Positions 16,341 through 25,411 are shown, counted from the first letter of the stretch. The stretch: 64,000 nucleotides of DNA from Bradyrhizobium liaoningense (GCF_018130785.1 NZ_JAFCJT010000001.1:558001-622000); one strand, 5' to 3'. Numbers and translations: made by a program. Notes: a model not told the origin generated them from the sequence alone.

Positions 16341-17864
16341 TCAGCTCTCCCGCATCCCGCGCCGGATCGCATCCGTGATCGGCTGGGTCAGATAAGCAAG
16401 AATTGTGCGTTCGCCGGTCGCGATCAGGACGTCGGCCATCATGCCAGGCTTGAGCTTCTCACGGACCTTCTCCGGGAATTGCGTCACCTGGACCGAGACC
16501 TTCACCTCATAATAGGGCTGATGGGTGGCTTCGTCACGAGCGGAGTCGGCCGAGATCGAAAGAACCTCGCCGAGAGCGATCGGGGTGGAGCGCGCCTTGA
16601 ACGAGGGAAGCCGCACCTCTGTCGGAAGGCCGAGCTGGACGTGGTTGATATCAAGCGCCGACACCCTTGCGGCCACCACGAGAACGTCGTTGTCCGGCAC
16701 GATCTCCATCAGCACGTCGCCCGCCTTGATCACGGCACCGATCGTGTGAACCTTCAGGTTCACGATCCGCCCCGATCGCGGTGCGCGTACTTCCATCCGG
16801 GCCAGGACGTCGACCGCGACGCGCAGCTTCTCCCGCGCATCAGCAAGCTGGGCGCGCGTGTCGGCGAGCTTGCCGGTCGATTCCTCCAGCACCTTCTGTC
16901 CGACCTGGTCGATCTGGAGCCGCGACTCGTCGATGATGCGGCCGTAGCGAGCGATATCCGCTTCATAGGCGCCGATCTTGCCCTCGAGATCGGCTCTGGA
17001 GCGCTCAAGCGTGGCGACGCGCGCGAACGGTACGATGCCCTGATCAACGAGCGGCTTGAGCTTGGTGTATTCCTGGCTCACACTGTCGAACTGCGCGCGC
17101 GCCCCCTTGTTCTGCGCGGTATTTCCCTGGATCTGCCGTTGCGCCTGCGCGATACGCTCCTCGAGGATCGAGATCTCGATCTTTCGCGCAGCGCGACGTT
17201 CATCGAATCGCCGCTTCTGGTCACCCATTGCGCGCATCGCGTTCGGATCGGAAGCCTTCTGGAGCAGCTCGGCCGGAAACGTGATGCTGTCCTTTCCTTC
17301 GGCTTCCGCCTGCAGGCGTGCCTCCTCGGCAACCGCGGAGTACACCGCCGAGCGCGCGATCTCTTCCTTGGCCCGCTCCTGGGTCGGATCGAGCCGCAAC
17401 AGGACCTGACCTTCCGCCACATGAGCATCGCCTGTGACCAACAGGTTCTGGACGATTCCACCCTCGAGGTGCTGCACCACCTTACGGTCGCTCTCGACGA
17501 CGACGGAGCCGGCCGCCACCACGGCACCATCGATCGACGCGAGAGCGGTCCAGCCGCCAAATACGCCGAAGGTGAGGAAGACGACCAGGAAGCCTCGCCG
17601 CGCGGGTGTCTGCCAATCGCCCGAGGGGTCTTCATTGTTGCCCACTGGCCAACCGGACCACAAGGTCGGCAGTTTCGCCTTGGCGAGGTGGACCAGCGAC
17701 TTTGTCGTCCCTTCCGCCCTGGCGAGGAATCCTTCCGCCCTAGCGAGGAATTTGCTCGGAGGTCGCGGCGCCCGCGCCGCTTCATCGGTTCTGTTGAACT
17801 GCTTCAAAAGCTCCGCCAATTCGTCGTGAAGAGCGTCCGTTCCCCGCTGCAACATCTTGTCCAT
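16341..17864 (-). CDS. prsE: Type I secretion membrane-fusion protein, HlyD family
   Basis: 507 residues: a cytoplasmic N-terminus, one membrane segment at about 90-110 (GFLVVFLTFGVFGGW), a biotinyl-lipoyl-like strand ('VVQHLEGGIVQNLLV'), a long alpha-helical hairpin rich in Ala/Glu/Arg, and a C-terminal beta domain ending with the usual 'PGMMADVLIATGERTILAYLTQPI' strand. Such adaptors bridge the inner-membrane ABC exporter to a TolC-type outer-membrane channel. Its ATG shares one base with the TAA of the upstream ABC gene (TAATG), so the pair is coupled. The N-terminus carries a duplicated FLARAEG heptapeptide from a 21-bp DNA repeat. The symbol follows rhizobial PrsE by similarity and context. 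Confidence 0.88.
   Translation of the reverse strand: MDKMLQRGTDALHDELAELLKQFNRTDEAARAPRPPSKFLARAEGFLARAEGTTKSLVHLAKAKLPTLWSGWPVGNNEDPSGDWQTPARRGFLVVFLTFGVFGGWTALASIDGAVVAAGSVVVESDRKVVQHLEGGIVQNLLVTGDAHVAEGQVLLRLDPTQERAKEEIARSAVYSAVAEEARLQAEAEGKDSITFPAELLQKASDPNAMRAMGDQKRRFDERRAARKIEISILEERIAQAQRQIQGNTAQNKGARAQFDSVSQEYTKLKPLVDQGIVPFARVATLERSRADLEGKIGAYEADIARYGRIIDESRLQIDQVGQKVLEESTGKLADTRAQLADAREKLRVAVDVLARMEVRAPRSGRIVNLKVHTIGAVIKAGDVLMEIVPDNDVLVVAARVSALDINHVQLGLPTEVRLPSFKARSTPIALGEVLSISADSARDEATHQPYYEVKVSVQVTQFPEKVREKLKPGMMADVLIATGERTILAYLTQPITDAIRRGMRES
17710..17751. repeat. 21-bp in-frame tandem duplication in prsE-like gene
   Basis: Units 17710-17730 and 17731-17751 are identical except one base and encode FLARAEG twice (minus strand) in the cytoplasmic tail of the adaptor. 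High identity and intact frame suggest a recent slippage event. Confidence 0.65.
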
Positions 17865-19756
17865 TATTGCCTCGTCGCGTGCGCCTGACGCACCTGATTT
17901 GAAAGCTGCGCCGGTCGGTGAGCGCCATCGGCACGATGGTTGCCGTCAGCATGGTGATGACGATCGGCACGATGATGTTCAGCAGGCTCGCGCACGTCAC
18001 GCCGCATCGGCGCGACCGTTTTCCCGAGCAGCGCAGGCAGCATCTCCTCGCGCGTGCCGATTTGCCCGATCCGCCCCTCGTGCATGAACACGATCTTGTC
18101 GACCGCGGCGAGCAGGTTCGGGCGGTGATTGATGATCACGATCGTCACCTTGTGCTGCCTCAGTCGCTGGATCGCATCGGCCAGCGCGCGATCGCCGTCG
18201 CCGTCGAGATTCGCGTTCGGCTCGTCGAGCACGATCAGCACCGGTTTGCCGAACAATGCGCGCGCGAGCCCGATGCGCTGCCGCTGACCGCCGGAAAGAC
18301 CTGCGCCGTTATCCCCGATCACGGTGTCATAGCCCTTCGGAAGACGCTGGATCATCGCGTGCGCCGAGGCCAATTGCGCCGCCTCGACGACCGCCTCGTC
18401 GGAGGCGTCGTCGCGGAAACGCGCAATGTTGTCACGCACGGTACCGGCGAACAGTTCTACGTCCTGCGGGAGGTAGCCGAGATTCTGTCCAAGGAAATTG
18501 GGATCGAAATGCCTGACGTCGTTGCCGTCGATGCGCACGCAGCCGTGCACCAGCGGCCAGGCACCGACCAGGGCCCGCGCCAACGACGATTTTCCGGAGC
18601 CGGACTGCCCAACCACGGCGACGACTTCGCCAGGGGCCAGCCGGAACGTGACATCGGCGATGGCCGGCAATTGCGATCCTGGGACGAGCACCGTCGCGGC
18701 CTCGACAGAGATTTCGCCGACCAGGGGCGGCAGCCGTGTCGGCCGTCCCTCAGTCGCACGGTTCGCAAGCGCGCGGTCCAGCCGGGCATATGATGTGCGC
18801 GCGGCAACCAGCGCCTTCCATTGCGATACCGCAGCCTCGACGGGCGCGAGCGCGCGTCCCATGATCAGCGAAGCGGCGAACAGAACGCCCCCCGAAATCT
18901 CCTGCTGGATCGCGAGATACGCGCCCACCCCCATGATGGCCACCTGAATCGCCATGCGCAGGAATTTGGAGATGGCGAGCAACGTCCCGCCCCGCTCTCC
19001 GGCCGTCGCGCTTTCCAGCAGCGCTTGATTATGAGTTTCCGCCCAGGCGCCGCGGACCGCGGGTCCCATTCCAAGCGCGCGGATCGCTTCTGCGTTGCGC
19101 AGCGAGGAGGTCAACCGGTCCAGTGCGTGAAGGTTCTTCGATGCGGCTGCATTCAGCGGCGCCTTCGTAACACGCTCGTTGAGGAAGGCGAGCGTCAGGA
19201 TGATCATCGCACCGATCAGCGCGACCAGACCGATCAGCGGATGGAGCAGGAAGCACATCGCGAGGAAGATCGGCGTCCACGGCACGTCCATCAGCGACGT
19301 GATGACGCCGCCCGACAGCACCTCACGCAAGGTGTCGACATCGCGCAGCAGCTGAACATGATGCGAGCTGCTCGTGCTCAGCGCCTGTCCGAGCGCGGTC
19401 TCGAACGTCTCGCCCGAGACGAACCGGTCGAAGCGCAATCCGGTTTGCACGAGAACCCGGCTGCGAAAATGCTCGAGCGTCGCGTAGCTGATGAAGAGCA
19501 CCAGCGCGATGAGCGAGAGCAATAGCAGCGTCATCCCGTTTCGGCTCGTCAGCACCCGATCGTAGATCTGCATAGTGTAGAGCGGCGACACGAATACCAG
19601 CAGATTGATGAAGATGGATAGTCCGCCGGCCGCGAGCAGGCCGGGACGTATCCGACGGAACGCGTCCGCGAGCGCAGACTGTTTTGCCGAAGCGTGCATG
19701 TGCATATCCGGGCCGCCCTTGGCCGGGCGGCGGTAAGCGGTTGAAAAAAATTGCAT
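17864..19756 (-). CDS. prsD: Type I secretion ABC transporter (permease/ATPase)
   Basis: 630 residues. An N-terminal six-helix permease (about 25-300) has the PrtD/PrsD feel ('FINLLVFVSPLYTMQIYDRVLTS' in outline). The ATPase has Walker A GQSGSGKSS with Lys389, the signature LSGGQRQR and Walker B VLIVLDEPNANLD. It would drive export of unfolded substrates across both membranes with the HlyD-type partner. Downstream of the ATPase, the last 46 residues form a His/Asp/Arg-rich tail with repeated HRADxxH units, absent from standard family members. ATG 19756 lacks a clear ribosome site; ATG 19705 (MHMHASAKQ) is an alternative start. The probable substrate gene lies 156 bp upstream. Confidence 0.88.
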   Translation of the reverse strand: MQFFSTAYRRPAKGGPDMHMHASAKQSALADAFRRIRPGLLAAGGLSIFINLLVFVSPLYTMQIYDRVLTSRNGMTLLLLSLIALVLFISYATLEHFRSRVLVQTGLRFDRFVSGETFETALGQALSTSSSHHVQLLRDVDTLREVLSGGVITSLMDVPWTPIFLAMCFLLHPLIGLVALIGAMIILTLAFLNERVTKAPLNAAASKNLHALDRLTSSLRNAEAIRALGMGPAVRGAWAETHNQALLESATAGERGGTLLAISKFLRMAIQVAIMGVGAYLAIQQEISGGVLFAASLIMGRALAPVEAAVSQWKALVAARTSYARLDRALANRATEGRPTRLPPLVGEISVEAATVLVPGSQLPAIADVTFRLAPGEVVAVVGQSGSGKSSLARALVGAWPLVHGCVRIDGNDVRHFDPNFLGQNLGYLPQDVELFAGTVRDNIARFRDDASDEAVVEAAQLASAHAMIQRLPKGYDTVIGDNGAGLSGGQRQRIGLARALFGKPVLIVLDEPNANLDGDGDRALADAIQRLRQHKVTIVIINHRPNLLAAVDKIVFMHEGRIGQIGTREEMLPALLGKTVAPMRRDVREPAEHHRADRHHHADGNHRADGAHRPAQLSNQVRQAHATRQ

Positions 19757-19855
19757 GCGATCGAGCGTCGAAACGCCCGCATTTCAACATTCCGCGTGCG
19801 CGGAATGGCACCCCGCCTCTCGACCGCCCCGTGGTCGCGAGGGTCTCCCCAGAGC

Positions 19856-19887
19856 GGACATGCGCGCGGCGCACCGCGCGCATGTCC
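19856..19887 (-). terminator. Perfect 14-bp hairpin between secreted glycosidase gene and exporter genes
   Basis: GGACATGCGCGCGG (19856-19869), a CGCA loop, and its exact complement (19874-19887) lie 25 bases after the glycosidase stop codon on the minus strand and about 100 bases before the exporter start. There is no T-tract, so this is more likely a partial terminator or RNA-stabilising stem. It would let the substrate be made in excess over the exporter, as in other type I secretion operons. Confidence 0.6.
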
Positions 19888-19912
19888 TTGTTGATGTAGA
19901 CGACCTACGTGC

Positions 19913-21322
19913 TTACGAGTGCCACCCGTGATGATCGTTGTGGTGAGACATCCAATCGGCCAGATGCGCTACGAACGAGCCTGTGTCCGGCGTATCCGTC
20001 TGCCCAGAATCGGCATCCGCAGTCGTGTTCGACGTCGCATTGTGACCACGCCACCAGGAATGATCTCCGGATGCGAACGACGTGCTGGCCTTATTGAGCC
20101 ACTGCGAGAAGTCGAGCCCACCACCGTGGTGGTTGTGCCCGCCATCGCCGCCGGCCGTCTGCCAGGACGAACCGCCGGACCAGCCGCCGTGGTGATGGCC
20201 ACCCCAGCCGCCAGTATCGGTCGTACCACCGGTCGACGGATCCGTCGTTCCGTCCGAGCCCGACCCGGTGCTACCGCCAGCATCGGCAACCGGCGGCGTG
20301 GTGCCGTCCGTGCCAGTGCTGCCGCCAGCGTCCGCAACCGGCGGCGTGTCGCCGTCCGTGCCAGTGCTGCCGCCAGCGTCCGCAACCGGCGGCGTGTCGC
20401 CGTCCGTGCCGGTGCTACCGCCAGCATCCGCAACCGGCGGCGTGTTGCCGTCCGTGCCGGTGCTACCGCCAGCGTCCACCGGCGGCGGCGTGTCGGTCAC
20501 CGGATCGGTAACGGGCGGAGGATCGGCAGCGGGCGGAGCGGTTGTGCCACCCGTCGACGTGCCCCCGCTCGTATTGTGGGCAAGGAACACCTGCTGCAGT
20601 TCCGGCAAATTCTCGAGCGCAGTGTCGCCATTCTGCGACCCCCACGCGTAAGCATAGTCAAAGGCCGGATTGGGAACGAGGTCCGCCCAATGATTGATCA
20701 TTGCCTGCTCTTGCGCAGCAGTCGGCACAGCGACCTGGCTGCCAGTTTCGGTGGACCAGCCGCCGCCCCCGAACGCCTGATAAACCGGAACGATGGAGTC
20801 GAGCGGGATTCCGGCTTGCTCAGCGGCAGAGACGTACTTGTCGATCGTGCTTAGGTCGACGTTCGGACGGTCCGTCCACACCGGATACCAATCGAGACCG
20901 AAGTAGTCGATGTGGGTGTTCGCCTGGTTGTAGCTGTTCATGTAGTTCGGATCGTCCGATGATCCCGTGTTCATCAGGACGGTGAACGTCTTGGCGTTGG
21001 GATCGTGCTGATGAATCCAGTCGGATTCAGCCTTCAGATCCGCGGGGTCGGCTTGCGGTCCCCACTGACCGGTCAGATCGGGCTCATCCACAAGGTAGAA
21101 GCCGAACACTTTCGGATTGTTGAGGAACGGCGTCACCTGGTCGATAAAGTCCTGAGTCACGCCGTGGTACTGATCGAGCCAGACCAGACCCTGCACACCG
21201 TCGGGCAGTGCATTCACCTGGTCGACATACTGGACATCTGCGAGATTAAAGCCAGCTTCAGCTGGTGCGAAGTTACCTTGCGAGTCCAGACCCCCGCCCG
21301 CAGCGTAGTGTAATGTTGCCAA
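19913..21322 (-). CDS. Probable secreted TIM-barrel glycosidase-like protein, type I secretion substrate candidate
   Basis: 469 residues if TTG 21322 is used. AGGGGA lies six bases upstream of it, far better than the upstream TTG 21382. There is no Sec signal. Residues 1-250 look like a clan-A glycosidase barrel, with 'VFGFYLVDEPD' giving a candidate acid/base Glu80, then 'YFGLDWYPVW' and 'YAYAWGSQNG'. Residues 272-352 are five repeats of a 16-residue GTDGDTPPVADAGGST unit. The C-terminus is Gly/His/Trp-rich (HHHGGW, HNHHGGG, SHHNDHHGW). Position directly upstream of the exporter pair and the lack of a Sec signal make it the likely PrsDE-type substrate, as with rhizobial glycanases. The C-terminal part may bind metal or act as the secretion signal. 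Enzyme specificity is unknown. Confidence 0.7.
   Translation of the reverse strand: MATLHYAAGGGLDSQGNFAPAEAGFNLADVQYVDQVNALPDGVQGLVWLDQYHGVTQDFIDQVTPFLNNPKVFGFYLVDEPDLTGQWGPQADPADLKAESDWIHQHDPNAKTFTVLMNTGSSDDPNYMNSYNQANTHIDYFGLDWYPVWTDRPNVDLSTIDKYVSAAEQAGIPLDSIVPVYQAFGGGGWSTETGSQVAVPTAAQEQAMINHWADLVPNPAFDYAYAWGSQNGDTALENLPELQQVFLAHNTSGGTSTGGTTAPPAADPPPVTDPVTDTPPPVDAGGSTGTDGNTPPVADAGGSTGTDGDTPPVADAGGSTGTDGDTPPVADAGGSTGTDGTTPPVADAGGSTGSGSDGTTDPSTGGTTDTGGWGGHHHGGWSGGSSWQTAGGDGGHNHHGGGLDFSQWLNKASTSFASGDHSWWRGHNATSNTTADADSGQTDTPDTGSFVAHLADWMSHHNDHHGWHS
20268..20507. repeat. 48-bp tandem repeat array, five units, inside glycosidase-like gene
   Basis: Units begin at 20268, 20316, 20364, 20412 and 20460 (GTGCTGCCGCCAGCGTCCGC...). 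The third is nearly identical to the second, the first and fourth differ at a few bases, and the fifth is shortened and diverged. Each encodes 16 residues on the minus strand (Gly/Asp/Thr/Pro-rich). The 48-bp period keeps frame, so unit number can vary between strains without breaking the protein. Confidence 0.85.
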
Positions 21323-21964
21323 TGATATTCCCCTGTCTGTGTTGAAAGCCCCCAGTGACCTGTAGGTCCGAGCGCCCGACAACCGATCGTGCGTCCCACC
21401 GAGGTGAACGTATGTTTACGTTTGAGGCAGGAATCTCCGTTCCATTGGGCGTAACCAAGGGATTATTGTGCTGAAAGTTTGCACAATAACTCGCCAGCGT
21501 TTACCGCCAGATCTGAGGGAAAACTTGTTTTGAAAGACGATTCAACGATATGCGGCCGACGGGCCGGAGAAGATCAATGTTAAATCTGGCACAACGCCGA
21601 CGAATTTGTTCAATGCCGGGAGCGGCAGCGAACCGGATTGATTTATGTCCGGATTACCCCCGATGACGGATGTTCTCATCGAAGCGTTTCCGTTGTTCAG
21701 TAAAGGCGTGCGTGGATTGATCGAGAATTCAAGCGGATCGGCGCTAGTATAAGCCGGTATCTTAGCACCGAAGTCCAGATCGTTTGCGGGGACAATTTCG
21801 AATTACGGAAGCATTGGGCGTCGGCTTGTCTTGCCTCTTTAGCACCGATGCCGGAGACCTTTTTCAGCTAGCGCGCGCGATCGAATTTCTGCAACCCGTT
21901 CGTTCACTGTGCCGCGCGCTAGCGATTTTCGAGTTGAATTGGCTCACTCGCTGCCGAGGACGTC
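21323..21964. other. 642-bp intergenic region between divergent genes
   Basis: No convincing gene is seen. It separates the minus-strand secretion operon from the plus-strand small gene and is locally AT-richer than its neighbours, as expected for promoters. Besides the dyad at 21463-21489, no consensus sigma-70 pair was convincing. Confidence 0.5.
21463..21489. promoter_or_regulatory. 27-bp dyad (9-9-9) upstream of the secretion operon
   Basis: TTATTGTGC (21463-21471), a 9-bp spacer, and the exact complement GCACAATAA (21481-21489) lie 141 bases upstream of the glycosidase start. The AT-rich arms ending in TGC/GCA and the 18-bp centre-to-centre half-site spacing suit a dimeric DNA-binding protein. 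It could also fold as a hairpin. The regulator is unknown. Confidence 0.5.
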
Positions 21965-22168
21965 ATGTCAGGGTCGGCCCAAACGAACCTTAAGTTTCCG
22001 CCGGGCTCACGAATTCAGGTAAAGCCAGCAGCCGGTCCTCGCTTAGCTGGAAAGACCGGGACCGTGGTTGGGGCCGGATACTATCCGAAGAGCCTCCGCG
22101 TCATTTTGGACGGATCGAAGGGACCAATTACTCTTCACATGGACTACTTGGCTAAGATCAACACGTGA
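21965..22168 (+). CDS. Small hypothetical protein with KOW-like segment
   Basis: 67 residues from ATG 21965, with GAGGA 4 bases upstream. The central part (RLAGKTGTVVGAGYYPKSLRV) resembles a KOW/SH3-like beta-barrel turn with an invariant-type Gly after a basic patch, as in some ribosome- or RNA-binding proteins. It is followed by 'LDGSKGPITLHMDYL'. No partner gene is evident. The good ribosome site and coherent composition support a real gene; function is unknown. Confidence 0.6.
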   Translation: MSGSAQTNLKFPPGSRIQVKPAAGPRLAGKTGTVVGAGYYPKSLRVILDGSKGPITLHMDYLAKINT

Positions 22169-22355
22169 AGCGGGCGCCACGTTCACGGCGCATTGCCAGC
22201 AAGCGGCGGTCTTCAACGACCGACACGGTTGGAGTTACCCCAGAAGTATGGCCGGCCTCTGATCCAGCATTAGGCCGCTCTTCTGACCCATTTCGGCCAA
22301 TCTGTTGTTAGCTGTTCGCTGCTGGGGGCAGGATCCTTCAATCCCGGAGCCTGCG

Positions 22356-22907
22356 ATGTTCAAGCAAGTTATTTCTGCGTGTTGCTTCGTTGTGATCACC
22401 TCTCTCAATTCGGAAGCACGACCGTATCGCATAGAGCACGCCTCCGAATGCAACGTCACCATGCCATGCGACTTCTCGTACCGCTCGCAAATCTCGAACC
22501 GAGGACAAGAGTTGCGACACTCATTACGGATACATCGATCCAAACAACTCTCTGCCGTCACCAGTACGAATATTGCGGCGCTTGATATTCCCACCAGCAC
22601 TCGGATCGTTGGCGGCCGCCCCGCGGGCTGCCCCTCCTCGTTTTGCGGTTGTGCCGCAGCCCTGCGCTTGTTTGGTCGCATCGTGCCGGAATTAAATCTC
22701 GCGGCAAACTGGCTGCGATTTCCGCGTACGCCACCAGCGCCAGGAATGGTCGCGGCAAGACGCGGGCACGTTTTCGTCCTGGAGCAGCACGTCGGGGGCG
22801 ACGTTTGGATGGCATACGACGGCAACTCAGGTGGACACGCAACGAGAATACACGCGCGTTCCTTGCGAGGGTACACAGTTGTGAATCCGCGCGGTGCGTC
22901 GACATGA
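22356..22907 (+). CDS. Secreted CHAP-like/TIGR02594-type hypothetical protein
   Basis: 183 residues from ATG 22356, with GGAG 7 bases upstream. A short signal sequence (1-21) is followed by a Cys-containing linker. The second half has 'SFCGCAAALRLFG...LNLAANWLRF', then 'APGMVAARRGHVFVLEQHVGGDVWMAYDGNSGG'. This is the arrangement of small Cys/His peptidase-like proteins common in Bradyrhizobium (catalytic Cys in the xCGC turn, His in RGHVFVLE). Such folds cut peptidoglycan or are inactive relatives. The ribosome site, start and conserved-looking C-terminal half favour this strand over the long antisense frame. Confidence 0.6.
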   Translation: MFKQVISACCFVVITSLNSEARPYRIEHASECNVTMPCDFSYRSQISNRGQELRHSLRIHRSKQLSAVTSTNIAALDIPTSTRIVGGRPAGCPSSFCGCAAALRLFGRIVPELNLAANWLRFPRTPPAPGMVAARRGHVFVLEQHVGGDVWMAYDGNSGGHATRIHARSLRGYTVVNPRGAST

Positions 22908-23128
22908 ATTGAGCCTTTCATCGCATCGGCAACGCATTTGCCGAGCACCGGCATGCTTCAACGGGGGCAACGGCAAGCTCTCGTCGCCAAGCCGCCCTTA
23001 TTATCCCTGGTCGAAATACTACCTGGCAGCTCCGCGCAATCATATTGGCTCGTCGGGGAGCTGCCGCAAATGTGCTGGCGGCGCCGATCGGCAGCCGCCA
23101 GCCGGCGACTATAGAAGCTCCAGCAAGC

Positions 23129-25411
23129 TCACGCACTCTTTGGCCGAAAGGCGACGACAGATCTCGTGTGCTCTCGCATCGCTCCCTCGATTGCCTTCTC
23201 GAGGGCAGCCTGATCGAACGGCTTCGACAAGCGTTGCAGGTTAGAACGCGCTTCGATGGGAAGCTCCGCGTACCCGGTGCTCAGGAGGATGACCGTATCG
23301 GGACGCTCCACCACCACCGCTTCAGCAAGCTGCAGGCCGGTCATGCCCGGCATCGCATAGTCGGTGACAACGAGTTCGATGGTCCGCGTGCGGCGAAGTA
23401 GATTCAATGCCTCTTCGCCCGAGCGTGCCTCGACCACCGCATGCCCGAGATCCTCTAGCATTGCCGCCGTATTCTCGAGCACGAGAGGGTCGTCGTCGAC
23501 CAGAAGCACGGAAAGCCGACGGTTGGCCCGAAGTATGGGGGCCGGAGCCTCCGCGCGCGGTGCTGGCAACACGGCCTCCTTCTCGGCTACTGGCAACCAT
23601 ATCTCAGCCGTCGTGCCCACCCCAAGGCGGCTCTTCAAGACGAGCCTGCCGCCGGACTGCTCGGCGAGGCCGTGAACCATTGATAGTCCGAGCCCGGTGC
23701 CTTTGCCGATGCCCTTCGTCGTAAAGAACGGCTCCTGAGCGTGCTTGAGCGTTTCCTCGTCCATGCCGCAGCCGGTGTCGCTGACCGAGAGTGCGACGTA
23801 GCGAGGGGCGCCAGCTTCGTGCTGCTCGTCTCGGGCGGATATGGTTATCAGGCCGCCGGCCGGCATCGCATCACGAGCGTTCACGGCGAGATTTAGGATA
23901 GCCAGCTCGAGTTGGTTGGCGTCAATCTTTACGTTTGGCAGGTCCAACGGAAATAGTGTGTCGATACGGACGCCCGCCTCGAACTTCAGCAGTGACGTCA
24001 TGCCCCGCACCAGTGCGGCGATATCGACGACGGCCGGCTTGAGATCCTGTTTGCGAGCGAAGGCGAGCAAGCGCTGGGTTAGCAGAGCGCCCCGCTGCGC
24101 ACCCTGCGTCGCGTTGTCCACGAGACGCTGTATCCTTGGATCATCCGTTTGCAGGCGCTTTTTCAAGAGCTCAAGGCTGCCGAGAACGGCGGCCAGCAGA
24201 TTGTTAAAATCGTGAGCCACGCCGCCGGTAAGTTGACCGATGGTCTCCATTTTCTGCGATAGCGTCAGCGCTTCGCGCGCCCGCTCCAGAGCTTCCTGTG
24301 CCCGCCTTCTCTCGCTGATGTCGCGCACGATCTTGGCAAACCCAGTGATCAAGCCGCTTTCGTTCCGTACCGCGACCAGGGTTGCTTCCGCCCAGAAACG
24401 GCTGCCGTCTCGGCGAACGCGCCAGCCTTCTCCTGCTGACTTACCGTCCCGCTCCGCCTCGATGAGAGCACGTGCTGGTGCCCCGGACGCGCGGTCTTCG
24501 TCGGTATGAAGGATCGCGTAGCTCGTCCCTACAATGTCGTCGCCATAACCCATCAGCCGGCGCGCCCCGAGATTCCAGTTTCCCACGGACCCATTCGGCT
24601 CGAGCATGAACATGGCATGATCGGCGATGCCCTCCACCAGGAGCCGAAAGCGTTCTTCACTCCGCCTCAGCGCGCTGGCCTCGCGTTGGGCGCGCTCCGC
24701 CGAGGCCCTATCGTAGACGGCAGCGGCAATCCCAATGCTCAGGATCAGGATGGTGGCGCCGGCGAGGAGAAATGCCAGCGGCGCTCGACCCACGAGATGT
24801 CCAGCGTGTCCCGCCATGGTGTTCGCAGGCACGAACAGGGCACCTTCCATAGCCGCGTAATGCATGCCGGAGATCGCGAGACCCATTACGAGTCCTGCGA
24901 ACAGCCGCTGCGTCGCATTTGTATGGCGAAAGGCGAGCCAGAGCGCCACGACCGAAGCGCACATCGCGATCACGACCGAGAGCACGACCCATCGTGGATC
25001 GTATTCGACAGATGCCGCCGTTCTCATTGCGCCCATGCCCGTATAGTGCATGCCGGATATGCCAAGCCCCATCGCCAAGCCGGACGCCAGGAGTGCCTGC
25101 GGGCGTCTTCCGACCACAGCAAATGCCGCGGCCGCGACAACAATGGGGACGACAAGCGATAGAAAGGTGAGGAATGGATCGTAGGAGATCTCGACCCCGG
25201 GCAGCCTGAAAGCCAGCATGCCAACGAAATGCATGGACCAAATGCCGCCGCCCATGGCGGTGGCCGCGGCTGCAAGCCAAGCCGGACGAGCCCGCCCGGA
25301 CGCGGCACGCATCCGGGTCGCGAGGTCGAGCGCTGTGTAGGAGGCAAGCGCGGCGATCAGGATCGACAGCGCGACAAGAACGGGATCGTGAGAGGCCGTA
25401 TGGTGATTCAT
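23129..25411 (-). CDS. MHYT-PAS hybrid sensor histidine kinase with receiver domain
   Basis: About 760 residues. The N-terminal seven-helix MHYT sensor (about 10-235) repeats the hallmark pattern SMHFVGM, GMHYTGM and GMHYAAM, thought to bind copper or sense oxygen, CO or NO. A PAS domain follows (about 260-375, ending in 'GFAKIVRDISERR'). HisKA has phospho-acceptor His400 in GGVAHDFNN. The ATPase domain has NARDAMP, DTGCGM and GKGTGLGLS. The C-terminal receiver has VDDDP, phospho-acceptor Asp684 (VVTDYAMPG) and a conserved Lys (LSKPFD). GTG 25417 could be used instead of ATG 25411. No separate response regulator or output gene lies next to it, so its target is unknown. Confidence 0.9.
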   Translation of the reverse strand: MNHHTASHDPVLVALSILIAALASYTALDLATRMRAASGRARPAWLAAAATAMGGGIWSMHFVGMLAFRLPGVEISYDPFLTFLSLVVPIVVAAAAFAVVGRRPQALLASGLAMGLGISGMHYTGMGAMRTAASVEYDPRWVVLSVVIAMCASVVALWLAFRHTNATQRLFAGLVMGLAISGMHYAAMEGALFVPANTMAGHAGHLVGRAPLAFLLAGATILILSIGIAAAVYDRASAERAQREASALRRSEERFRLLVEGIADHAMFMLEPNGSVGNWNLGARRLMGYGDDIVGTSYAILHTDEDRASGAPARALIEAERDGKSAGEGWRVRRDGSRFWAEATLVAVRNESGLITGFAKIVRDISERRRAQEALERAREALTLSQKMETIGQLTGGVAHDFNNLLAAVLGSLELLKKRLQTDDPRIQRLVDNATQGAQRGALLTQRLLAFARKQDLKPAVVDIAALVRGMTSLLKFEAGVRIDTLFPLDLPNVKIDANQLELAILNLAVNARDAMPAGGLITISARDEQHEAGAPRYVALSVSDTGCGMDEETLKHAQEPFFTTKGIGKGTGLGLSMVHGLAEQSGGRLVLKSRLGVGTTAEIWLPVAEKEAVLPAPRAEAPAPILRANRRLSVLLVDDDPLVLENTAAMLEDLGHAVVEARSGEEALNLLRRTRTIELVVTDYAMPGMTGLQLAEAVVVERPDTVILLSTGYAELPIEARSNLQRLSKPFDQAALEKAIEGAMREHTRSVVAFRPKSA

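Noticed and set aside
16269..17888. Long plus-strand open frame of 539 codons opposite the HlyD-type gene
   Set aside because: It mirrors the minus-strand gene in a GC-rich genome. Its translation is low-complexity and His/Arg/Leu-biased without a family match, whereas the minus strand has full HlyD features and a coupled start.
20268..20507. Possible CRISPR array
   Set aside because: The 48-bp units are directly adjacent without unique spacers and are in frame within a coding sequence, so this is a protein repeat.
22235..22954. Minus-strand open frame of 239 codons over the CHAP-like gene
   Set aside because: No ribosome site or domain; the plus strand has a signal peptide, a ribosome site and conserved-looking Cys/His segments.
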